The position numbers and the translations under genes were made by a program. Positions 7,633 to 13,159 of a DNA stretch of 13,159 bases are shown here, one piece after another. The DNA lies in contig JAIUYC010000012.1 in NCBI GenBank assembly GCA_020216575.1, positions 1 to 13,159 of the forward strand, read 5' to 3'. Positions within the stretch are counted from its first letter, which is position 1, and each line of letters begins with the position of its first letter. The notes beneath the pieces are model-generated. The model did no database searches, was not told the origin of the DNA, and was given only the letters and a program-made list of their open reading frames with translations. The DNA is from Coleofasciculus sp. S288. Lineage in GTDB: Bacteria > Cyanobacteriota > Cyanobacteriia > Cyanobacteriales > Coleofasciculaceae.

Positions 7633-7667
7633 ATAGCGGTTCTCAATCTAGTGAGGCACAGAGTTGC
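7633..7667. repeat. Solo copy of the MITE-type end
   Basis: TATAGCGGTTCTCA followed by AGTGAGGCACAGAGTT matches both ends of the element at 2914-3030. No partner end was found nearby, so it is either a decayed copy or a solo end. Confidence 0.55.
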
Positions 7668-7804
7668 TAGTGCAGCGTGGCGGAAATAACTATCCAGTTG
7701 AAAAAGGTTCAAAAGCTTACTGTACAAGCTTTCTTTCCTTCTGCCCGATTGGTGAGCTTGTCGAACCACTGCCTTGGAGTCTTCTGCCTCCTTGCACTAG
7801 TTTT

Positions 7805-7832
7805 AGGGCATAGGTCATAGGGCATCGGGCAT
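7805..7832. repeat. Heptamer tandem repeat, four copies
   Basis: AGGGCAT, AGGTCAT, AGGGCAT and CGGGCAT follow one another directly. Seven-base tandem arrays (STRRs) are typical of filamentous cyanobacteria. Confidence 0.8.
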
Positions 7833-7980
7833 AGTAAATGCAATTAGGGTGTACCTCACCCCTCCCTTGAAACGCTATATCCTTTTTATATAACTTCTAT
7901 CCAAGGTATGGAGTTAATGATTAAGACAGACTGCGATCGCAAATACATTAGAATCTTAAATAGAGAAGATATATATAAAG

Positions 7981-8241
7981 ATACCCGTGCAGCGAAGCGC
8001 CAACTGGGTCAACTATCTGGACGGGAGAGATGGTTGAAAGCAGATGTGAATCCTTAAAGAAGGTGGTGTGGAAGCCGCTGTAATAAGAACTGTGGGAGGA
8101 AATGCCACCGTTCATAGTTCATGGAAAGGCTAGGAACTATGAACGGTGGCATTTGCGGAGCATGGTGCGTTAGCCGCAAAGCCCTTCCCCTTCGGGAAGG
8201 GTACGTCCGAATCCCCCGTATGCGATAGCGGGGGAGAGGAC
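7981..8241 (+). ncRNA. Structured RNA resembling HEARO / IscB omega RNA, no IscB gene adjacent
   Basis: Read on the plus strand, successive helices can be drawn by hand: CAACT 8001-8005 with GGTTG 8032-8036, enclosing ATCT 8015-8018 with AGAT 8028-8031; a possible pseudoknot CCCGT 7984-7988 with ACGGG 8021-8025; GGTGGT 8062-8067 with GCCGCT 8074-8079 around GTGGAA; a 21-bp perfect stem 8100-8120 with 8134-8154; GCGG 8155-8158 with CCGC 8174-8177; CCCTTCCC 8182-8189 with GGGAAGGG 8194-8201 around CTTC; and CCCCCG 8213-8218 with CGGGGG 8229-8234 inside GTCC 8205-8208 / GGAC 8238-8241. The order of these elements, the GGAGCATGGTGC segment and the CCGAATCCCCC tail agree with what I remember of the RNA that lies upstream of IscB genes and carries its guide at the 5' end. 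Here no such gene follows; a pentapeptide gene starts about 80 bases downstream. Boundaries are approximate. A structural RNA is highly likely, the family name somewhat less so. Confidence 0.72.
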
Positions 8242-8318
8242 TCAATACTGATAAGATTGACTTGATCGTTCATTGCAATTTGTAGTCAGAAGAACGTTTT
8301 TCAGTGACACAAAACAGT

Positions 8319-8828
8319 ATGACTCGTCGGCAAGGTCTGCGTATTCCAGCTATTTTGTTCAGTTTAGTTCTGTCCTTGATGGCTGGTGCATGGATGTTTG
8401 GGGCGAGTGCGACCCCTGTTCTAGCTGTAGATTACAACAAAGAGAATTTAGTGGGTGAAGATTTCTCAGGGCGCGATCTAACGGATGCGAGCTTTACCAA
8501 GGCTAATCTCCGCAGCAGTAACTTTAGTCATTCAGATTTGGATGGCGTCAGCTTCTTTGCCGCCAATCTAGAATCCGCCAACTTCGAGGGAGCAAACTTA
8601 TCCAACGCGACGTTAGACACCGCTCGTCTAACTCGTGCCAACTTAAAGGATGCTGTCCTTGAGGGAGCATTTGCCTTCAATGCCAAGTTCGAGGGGGCGA
8701 TGATTGAAGGAGCTGATTTCACGGACATTCTGATCCGTGAGGATGCACGAAAAAAACTCTGTGAAGTGGCTAGCGGTACTAATCCCACGACTGGGCGCGA
8801 TACCCGCGATACTCTATTTTGTGACTGA
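8319..8828 (+). CDS. Secreted pentapeptide-repeat protein (probably thylakoid lumen or periplasm)
   Basis: The 169-residue protein starts with a signal peptide: [10 protein letters not shown], a hydrophobic stretch to about residue 28 and the cleavage motif VLA before VDYNKEN (after residue 36). The mature part is built of about 14 pentapeptide units of the A(N/D)Lxx type, such as [20 protein letters not shown] and ADFTD, which form a right-handed quadrilateral helix. The C-terminus ([14 protein letters not shown], then TRDTLFC) has two cysteines that could form a disulfide; this tail is seen in lumenal pentapeptide proteins of cyanobacteria and chloroplasts. The exact function is unknown. 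A GTG at 8304 is a possible earlier start, but the ATG gives a normal n-region; neither has a strong ribosome binding site. The structured RNA ends about 80 bases upstream, so it may lie in the leader of this gene. No clear terminator follows. Confidence 0.9.
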   Translation: MTRRQGLRIPAILFSLVLSLMAGAWMFGASATPVLAVDYNKENLVGEDFSGRDLTDASFTKANLRSSNFSHSDLDGVSFFAANLESANFEGANLSNATLDTARLTRANLKDAVLEGAFAFNAKFEGAMIEGADFTDILIREDARKKLCEVASGTNPTTGRDTRDTLFCD

Positions 8829-8903
8829 CAAGGTGGTAGGGGCTAGATGACACCTCTTAACTTAGATTAAGCTGATGTGTATCTAGTATGCATGCCTATT
8901 CCA

Positions 8904-8922
8904 GACAGGCAAGATGCCTGTC
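8904..8922. repeat. Short perfect hairpin
   Basis: GACAGGCA and TGCCTGTC flank a 3-base loop. It lies about 75 bases after the pentapeptide stop, but the sequence after it is not T-rich, so it looks like an interspersed palindromic repeat more than a terminator. Confidence 0.75.
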
Positions 8923-9042
8923 CTACGTTTCAATCCGACAAACTATAGCAATTCTCAGTTAACTGGGATACACCTAGATTCACGATTCGTAAGTGAGTCT
9001 AAATGAATTGTGAAACTTGGGGGGTCAAGAAGTCAGAAGTCG

Positions 9043-9068
9043 TACAGACGCGACATGTCGCGTCTGTA
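9043..9068. repeat. 26-bp perfect palindrome inside a heptamer array
   Basis: Two 13-base arms (TACAGACGCGACA and its complement) meet without a loop. On the left are two AGAAGTC heptamers (9028-9041) and on the right AGGAGTC (9070-9076) plus a partial unit. The palindrome therefore appears to sit within an older short tandem repeat. Confidence 0.85.
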
Positions 9069-9199
9069 AAGGAGTCAGGAGGAGAAAATCTTTGAGCTAA
9101 TTTTAAGTATTAGACAAGACGATAATCCTATTTCACGACTGATTTAGACTGGCTATAGATGCGGATTTGGTATTACCAATTTGCTTTCTTAAAAGCGCG

Positions 9200-11317
9200 T
9201 TAACTTGCTGAGAGTTCTATGACATCTGAGAAGTTAGCTTGGCGTATTTGCTCTAATTCTTTGAGTTGTCGATCTGCTTCGTAGAACTCCTGCAAGTAGT
9301 ACTGCTTAAGTTGAAAATCTGTTGTGGAGTCAAGCTTCTGCCATTGCTCTAGACAATAACGCCGATGATTTTCACACGCTATCATCTCTAGACAAGCGGC
9401 TGCTGCTCGAATGACTAGAGGGGTGCGGCTGATATCTTCCTGGCACTTCTCATCTAAATGAAATAGATGGGTCACTCGTGCCATTTTCTCAGGATATTGG
9501 ATGCTGCGCTCTTGCAGAAGTGAGATGAGGGAGTCGGATGTCTGAGATGATGCTTCAAGGAAGAGACGCCCAGATGGGGAGACGCCCAGACGCGGAGAGT
9601 CTTTCTCCAACATCCCCGTGTCCCCGTGTCCCTGCGTCCCCGTGTCATCCAGTTGAACGATGGGTTGCAAGTCTAAAATTTGCTGCCACAAAAATCGGTG
9701 ATGGGAGAGGCTAAACAGCAAATCCCGTGCTTCTAGGGCGTCGATAATGGCTTGCCGATATTCGGGACGGTGGAGGTAGATGCGTAAGAGTAAGGCTTCG
9801 GCTCGTTCGAGAAGGCTGCTGGCTGAACCAATGGATAAGTTGAACGATGGTTTAGGAGCATCTTTCGATTTGCTTTGTACGGGCGTGCTTGTATCTTTGG
9901 ATGTACCTACTGACTTTTGGTTGTACGATCGCGTCTGGGATTTTTTGAACGGAACTGCTACTGGTTTCTTGAGTTGAGCCTGTAAATTGTCGATGAGTAG
10001 CGGGACGAGTTTCGTTTGCCCCTGACTGAGCAACTGAGCACAATGGTTGACATAATAAGTTAGCTGGTTAACGTTATCCAGTTGGTTAAGTAACTTCACC
10101 ATCTTTTGGGCAACCTGCTGAAACTGGTCAGCTTGTTTGAGGTCATAACCAAGGAGGAGTTGGCTGAGAAGCCAATCCAGCCACAGGGGAGCGTCCTGTA
10201 CCTGCTGTTGGTATTGTTGGGCAGCGTCGGAATGTCCGTTCAGAAATTCATCGGCGTCTTTGCCGTCGGGCAGGTTGAGTACTCGCAACTGAACTTGTCC
10301 GCCGTAGACTAGGGGGGCAATTTCTGCGATCGCTCGTTCCGAGGCTTGAGTTCCAGCTTTATCCGCATCGAAGTTGAGGACAATTTGCTTAGATTCGGTG
10401 TAACGAAGTATCAGCCGCACTTGCTCTGAACTCAGCGCTGTGCCTAGCGTGGCGACGACGTTTCTAATCCCGGCAGCATGAAGCGCGATCGCATCAAAAT
10501 ATCCTTCCACAACCACGGCTTGGTCAAGCTTTGCGATCGCATCCCGCGCTTTATCTAAGGCAAACAGGGTTTTGCCTTTGTCAAATAGCGGCGTTTCTGG
10601 TGAGTTGAGATACTTGGGTTGCTCATCCCCCAAGCTTCTGCCTCCAAAGCCAATTACCCGTCCTCGCTCATCATAGATCGGAATGATTAGGCGATCGCGA
10701 AAGCGATCATAATAGCCACCACCCGATTTCCGAGGCGCGATTAGCCCAGCTTGCTCCACCTGCTGCACTGGCTTACCTTTCTGTTGGACTAAGTATTTAT
10801 AGAGGGTTTCCCAACCGGCTGGTGCATATCCTAACTGGAACTGCTGAATGGTTTCCTCTGATAGACGCCGAGTTGTGCGTAGATAGGTTAGCGCCTGCTG
10901 TCCTTGAGATGCCAAAAGAGCGTGTTGATAGAACGCGGTAGTCAGTGCCAGAATTTCGTACAGTTGCTCCCGCAATGACAACTCGCGCTGCAACGTGGCA
11001 CGTTGTTCGGGTTCTAAGGTTTGCACCGGCACCTGATAGCGCCGTGCCAAATCGAGGACAACGTCACTGAAGGCACGCTTGCCCACTTCCATCAAGAACT
11101 TAATCGCATTCCCACCCGCATTACAACCGAAACAGTAGTAGATTTGCTTGCCAGGACTGACGCTGAAACTGGGCGTCTTTTCATCATGGAACGGACATAA
11201 GCCTACATAGTCCTTGCCGCGCTTGCGTAACACGACATGCTCTGAGACGACATCAACAATGTCAACTCGTTGCTTGACGTCTTCAATCGTGTCGGGATGC
11301 AGGCGGGGGATTTCCAC
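9200..11317 (-). CDS. dnaG: DNA primase DnaG
   Basis: DnaG makes RNA primers for replication and binds the DnaB helicase. The 705-residue protein begins with the CHC2 zinc-binding domain (Cys41, His44, Cys62, Cys65 in LCPFHDEKTPSFS and YYCFGC). The RNA polymerase core follows, with YYDRFRDRLIIPI (about 202-214), FGGRSLG (about 224-230) and a TOPRIM domain: Glu271 in VVVEGYFDA, Asp317 and Asp319 in LNFDADKAG, and DGKDADEF further on. The last 100 or so residues correspond to the helicase-binding domain. The start is GTG at 11317, which gives the usual N-terminus EIPRLHPDTIEDVK. A long linker rich in K, S, P and T lies at about 455-500. At about 558-585 a repeat-derived segment is inserted in frame; this makes the protein longer than most bacterial primases. 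It is transcribed divergently from the amidase genes, with 132 bases between. Confidence 0.97.
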   Translation of the reverse strand: MEIPRLHPDTIEDVKQRVDIVDVVSEHVVLRKRGKDYVGLCPFHDEKTPSFSVSPGKQIYYCFGCNAGGNAIKFLMEVGKRAFSDVVLDLARRYQVPVQTLEPEQRATLQRELSLREQLYEILALTTAFYQHALLASQGQQALTYLRTTRRLSEETIQQFQLGYAPAGWETLYKYLVQQKGKPVQQVEQAGLIAPRKSGGGYYDRFRDRLIIPIYDERGRVIGFGGRSLGDEQPKYLNSPETPLFDKGKTLFALDKARDAIAKLDQAVVVEGYFDAIALHAAGIRNVVATLGTALSSEQVRLILRYTESKQIVLNFDADKAGTQASERAIAEIAPLVYGGQVQLRVLNLPDGKDADEFLNGHSDAAQQYQQQVQDAPLWLDWLLSQLLLGYDLKQADQFQQVAQKMVKLLNQLDNVNQLTYYVNHCAQLLSQGQTKLVPLLIDNLQAQLKKPVAVPFKKSQTRSYNQKSVGTSKDTSTPVQSKSKDAPKPSFNLSIGSASSLLERAEALLLRIYLHRPEYRQAIIDALEARDLLFSLSHHRFLWQQILDLQPIVQLDDTGTQGHGDTGMLEKDSPRLGVSPSGRLFLEASSQTSDSLISLLQERSIQYPEKMARVTHLFHLDEKCQEDISRTPLVIRAAAACLEMIACENHRRYCLEQWQKLDSTTDFQLKQYYLQEFYEADRQLKELEQIRQANFSDVIELSAS
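9563..9644. repeat. Tandem-repeat insertion within dnaG
   Basis: Two kinds of repeat lie next to each other inside the coding sequence: a 16-bp unit (GAGACGCCCAGATGGG, then GAGACGCCCAGACGCG) at 9563-9594, and four 8-bp units (TCCCCGTG twice, TCCCTGCG, TCCCCGTG) at 9613-9644. Sequences of this type are usually intergenic filler in cyanobacteria. Read from the dnaG strand they encode a Gly/Asp/Thr-rich segment (DTGTQGHGDTGM) followed by RLGVSPSGRLF, without a stop. Confidence 0.85.
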
Positions 11318-11341
11318 TCGGAGGTAACCTAAGTCACTGTG

Positions 11342-11356
11342 ATGTCATTTTGACAT
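11342..11356. promoter_or_regulatory. Dyad in the divergent dnaG/amidase promoter region
   Basis: ATGTCA, three T and TGACAT form a perfect 6-bp inverted repeat 25 bases upstream of the dnaG start. Its place between divergent genes suits an operator, but a dyad of this size can occur by chance and no regulator is identified. Confidence 0.25.
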
Positions 11357-11449
11357 TTTCCCTGGGTTCGTTGCTGCACCTAACTAGCAGTAAAACTACA
11401 AACTCCTTATTCTGGATGGGGAATAAGCCAAAGAAGGAAAACGCAAGAA

Positions 11450-12259
11450 ATGGGACGAATTTTCATTTCTGTGGGTGAGGGTAGCCCTGATGAAGTCCAA
11501 CAGCTCATTTTGCTAAGGGCTTTGGTGACGGCGGAGTTGCGATCGCGGGGGTTTGAAGTCCTCGATGTGCCTGCGTATTTGGGTTTAAGGGAAACCATTC
11601 AATGGATTAATGTCCGCGCCCGTCCGGGTGATGTCGCCGTACAACTCGATACTAACGCTTCCCCCAATCCTTCCGCACGGGGAGCCAGCGCCTTTTATAT
11701 TGCCTACAACATAGAGCGCCAGATTCAAGCCCAACGGTTGCTGCGATTACTGGTGGGACGCCTTCCCCAACTCCCCAACCGGGGGGCAAAGCCAGATACG
11801 GCAACGGGTTTTGGGGGGCTTGCCTTCAACCGGGATGTGATTATTCCGTCTCTATTGGTGGAGGTTGGTTTTTGGACGAATCCAAGCGATCGCTTTTTAC
11901 TTCAGAATCGACGCAGCGATTTAGCGTTGGGACTCACCGATGGGATAGCTGCTTTCAGCCTTGCTGTGTCTGGCTACCCTATCGAAGATGACACCCCCTC
12001 TGTCTATCCCCCTCCCCGTATCAATGTCATGATCAACAATCGTTTCTACCCAGGAGAAGGCATCCTCGTTAATAACAAGTCCTACCTCCCCGCTAACTTA
12101 GCGAATCAACTGGGAACTGATTTAATCACTGCCCCCAATGTTCAGCGCATTCAATACGAAGGTGAAGTGTATGTTAGAGCTACTGACTTGCAGAAGTATA
12201 ACATCGCCGTTAGCTGGGATAATCCCAGACAAACCGTGATTTTGCGTTCAATTGCGTGA
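11450..12259 (+). CDS. Amidase_3-type N-acetylmuramoyl-L-alanine amidase paralogue with degenerate active site
   Basis: The fold is that of zinc-dependent cell-wall amidases, and it matches the next gene along most of its length (RSRGFEVL, ETIQWIN, LPQLPNRG, VEVGFWTNPSDRF). However, the first zinc-ligand His is replaced: ISVGEGSPDE where the neighbour has ISAGHGG (Glu10). About 14 residues of the loop that follows are missing. The third ligand is also replaced: VQLDTNA (Asp67) instead of EIHADA. The presumed ligand Glu15 and catalytic Glu138 remain. The C-terminus (about 188-267: INVMINNRFYPGEGILVNN, then VYVRATDLQKY and TVILRS) resembles the copper amine oxidase N-terminal-like (stalk) domain. 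There is no signal peptide. An AGAAGGA motif lies about 12 bases before the ATG. It is probably inactive as an amidase and may bind glycan or regulate its partner; that role is inference. Confidence 0.87.
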   Translation: MGRIFISVGEGSPDEVQQLILLRALVTAELRSRGFEVLDVPAYLGLRETIQWINVRARPGDVAVQLDTNASPNPSARGASAFYIAYNIERQIQAQRLLRLLVGRLPQLPNRGAKPDTATGFGGLAFNRDVIIPSLLVEVGFWTNPSDRFLLQNRRSDLALGLTDGIAAFSLAVSGYPIEDDTPSVYPPPRINVMINNRFYPGEGILVNNKSYLPANLANQLGTDLITAPNVQRIQYEGEVYVRATDLQKYNIAVSWDNPRQTVILRSIA

Positions 12260-12374
12260 TATTACTTCTCGTGCTACTCTTGCGGGACAGCATGGTAACT
12301 TTAGTCCCATCAATCACCCTTAAGAGTGTAGATTATGATGATTGAGGTCTGAAGAGGTTGGGGCATAGCAACAG

Positions 12375-13159
12375 ATGGGACGGATATTTATTTCTGCCGG
12401 TCACGGTGGTATTGAGAAAGGTGTTCGCGACCTAGGGGCGGTTGTTGCTGGCACGACTGAAGCTCAGGAGATGATTTTGCTGCGCGACCAAGTGGTGCCA
12501 GAATTGCGATCGCGAGGATTTGAAGTCCTCTCTGTTCCCGATGACCTAAGTTTGCTCGAAACGATTCAATGGATTAATGCTCGGGGGCGTCCTGGTGATG
12601 TGGCACTGGAAATCCATGCCGATGCCTATTCTAATCCCAGCGTTCGAGGAGCCTGTGCTTACTACATTGCTAACAATACCGAGCGAAAAAATCACGCTGA
12701 ATTGTTGCTGTTCGCTCTAATCCGACGCCTTCCCCAACTGCCCAATCGAGGAACCAAACCCGACACATCTACAGGTGTTGGTCGTCTTGCTTTCAGCCGC
12801 GACACAACCATTCCCTCAATCTTTATGGAAGTTGGGTTTCTGACGAACCCAGACGACCGCTTTTTAATCCAGAATCGACGCCGCGAGATGGCTTTGGGTA
12901 TTGCCGATGGACTTGCTGCTTGGAGTCGCGCGATATCCGGTACAGGCCCCAATGGAGCGGAACCCGTTTACCCCTCGATTAACATCAAAATCAATAACCA
13001 GGCCTATGGCGAGCAGGGCATTCTTATTAATAGCAATGCTTACATTCCCATTGACTTAGTAGATCGACTGGGAATTGATTTGACTAATGCTGCGAATGTA
13101 CGTCGCGTCCAATATCGAGGGGTGGTATACGTAAAAGCGATTGAACTGCGGGACTATAA
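12375..13159 (+). CDS. N-acetylmuramoyl-L-alanine amidase (Amidase_3), 3' end cut by window edge
   Basis: From ATG 12375 the frame stays open for 261 codons to the right edge; the TAA formed by the last three bases is out of frame. The product cleaves the bond between MurNAc and the first L-Ala of peptidoglycan stem peptides. Zinc ligands are all present: His10 in ISAGHGG, Glu29 in GTTEAQE and His81 in LEIHADA; catalytic Glu152 is in FMEVGFLTNPDDRF. From about 200 a copper amine oxidase N-terminal-like domain begins (INIKINNQAYGEQGILIN, then VVYVKAIELRDY); by comparison with the upstream copy about 16 residues are missing. No signal peptide is seen, which is odd for a cell-wall enzyme. It follows its paralogue by 115 bases on the same strand, so it may be co-transcribed, though a TTATGAT stretch near 12333 could be its own -10 box. 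Confidence 0.92.
   Translation, partial: MGRIFISAGHGGIEKGVRDLGAVVAGTTEAQEMILLRDQVVPELRSRGFEVLSVPDDLSLLETIQWINARGRPGDVALEIHADAYSNPSVRGACAYYIANNTERKNHAELLLFALIRRLPQLPNRGTKPDTSTGVGRLAFSRDTTIPSIFMEVGFLTNPDDRFLIQNRRREMALGIADGLAAWSRAISGTGPNGAEPVYPSINIKINNQAYGEQGILINSNAYIPIDLVDRLGIDLTNAANVRRVQYRGVVYVKAIELRDY

Larger units (their letters stand above)
7506..7980. other. Intergenic region with repeat remnants
   Basis: Between the XRE gene and the structured RNA there is no convincing gene. Seen here are a solo copy of the MITE-type end (7633-7667), a small AT-rich hairpin (AAAGCTT at 7712-7718 with AAGCTTT at 7726-7732), a distant 8-bp inverted repeat (CTAGTGCA 7667-7674 and its complement 7793-7800), a heptamer array (7805-7832) and one HIP1 site at 7933-7940. 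The promoter of the XRE operon should lie near 7506-7560. Confidence 0.55.
8829..9199. other. Intergenic region between convergent genes, palindromes only
   Basis: No gene is seen. The region holds the hairpin at 8904-8922, a fragment of the MITE-type end at 8944-8958 (TATAGCAATTCTCAG), degenerate heptamers AGAAGTC/AGGAGTC at 9028-9041 and 9070-9081, and the palindrome at 9043-9068 between them. A short hairpin GCTTT/AAAGC at 9183-9196 sits just past the primase stop but has no T-run. Confidence 0.6.

Noticed and set aside
7551..7769. Minus-strand 72-codon ORF
   Set aside because: It covers repeat sequence including the MITE-type end and has no recognisable motif or ribosome binding site.
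8100..8154. Retron msd or plain terminator
   Set aside because: The long hairpin alone would suit either, but no reverse transcriptase gene is nearby, no T-run follows, and further helices on both sides fit an omega-type RNA better.
8054..8245. Minus-strand 63-codon ORF
   Set aside because: It is the complement of the structured RNA; the stems impose open frames and the protein is Arg/Pro/His-rich without motifs.
12692..12952. Minus-strand 86-codon ORF
   Set aside because: It is antisense to the intact amidase, whose frame is clearly coding.
13157..13159. TAA at the window end as the amidase stop
   Set aside because: The amidase frame reads TAT AA at this point, so the TAA is out of frame and the gene continues beyond the window.

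Overview
The window looks like chromosomal DNA of a cyanobacterium, probably a filamentous one. The palindrome GCGATCGC (HIP1, over-represented in cyanobacteria) recurs across it, for example near 577, 1786, 7257, 7933, 10485, 11540 and 12506. It also carries an Rcp1-type response regulator, a lumen-type pentapeptide protein and many short interspersed repeats. The exact genus cannot be read from the sequence.

Layout, left to right. Positions 1-2339 hold two tandem minus-strand paralogues of a beta-propeller protein. The first is intact but cut by the left edge. The second is split into two reading frames at a run of nine A (coding strand). Positions 2340-3160 have no convincing full gene; they hold a 9-bp tandem repeat, a 45-codon ORF that may be a gene remnant, a 32-bp perfect palindrome, a MITE-like element and another inverted repeat. 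Positions 3161-7505 are a minus-strand signalling operon, read in the order XRE regulator, CHASE3-PAS-PAS histidine kinase, small Rcp1-like receiver, REC-histidine kinase hybrid. Gaps are short throughout, so co-transcription is likely; the first kinase would phosphorylate the small receiver and possibly the receiver of the second kinase.

Positions 7506-8318 are intergenic. They hold repeat remnants and, at about 7981-8241, a highly structured RNA on the plus strand that I interpret as a HEARO / IscB-type omega RNA without any IscB gene beside it. A secreted pentapeptide-repeat protein follows at 8319. Positions 8829-9199 contain only palindromes and degenerate repeats. The minus-strand gene at 9200-11317 is DNA primase DnaG, whose linker contains an in-frame repeat-derived insertion. 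Divergent from it are two tandem N-acetylmuramoyl-L-alanine amidase paralogues. The first has lost two zinc-ligand histidines and a stretch of the active-site loop; the second keeps a full active site and runs off the right edge.

The best candidates for a second look are the stand-alone omega-like RNA, the pseudoenzyme/enzyme amidase pair, the repeat-made segment inside DnaG and the A9 frameshift in the second propeller gene. No computation or database search was run; family calls rest on motifs read by eye.
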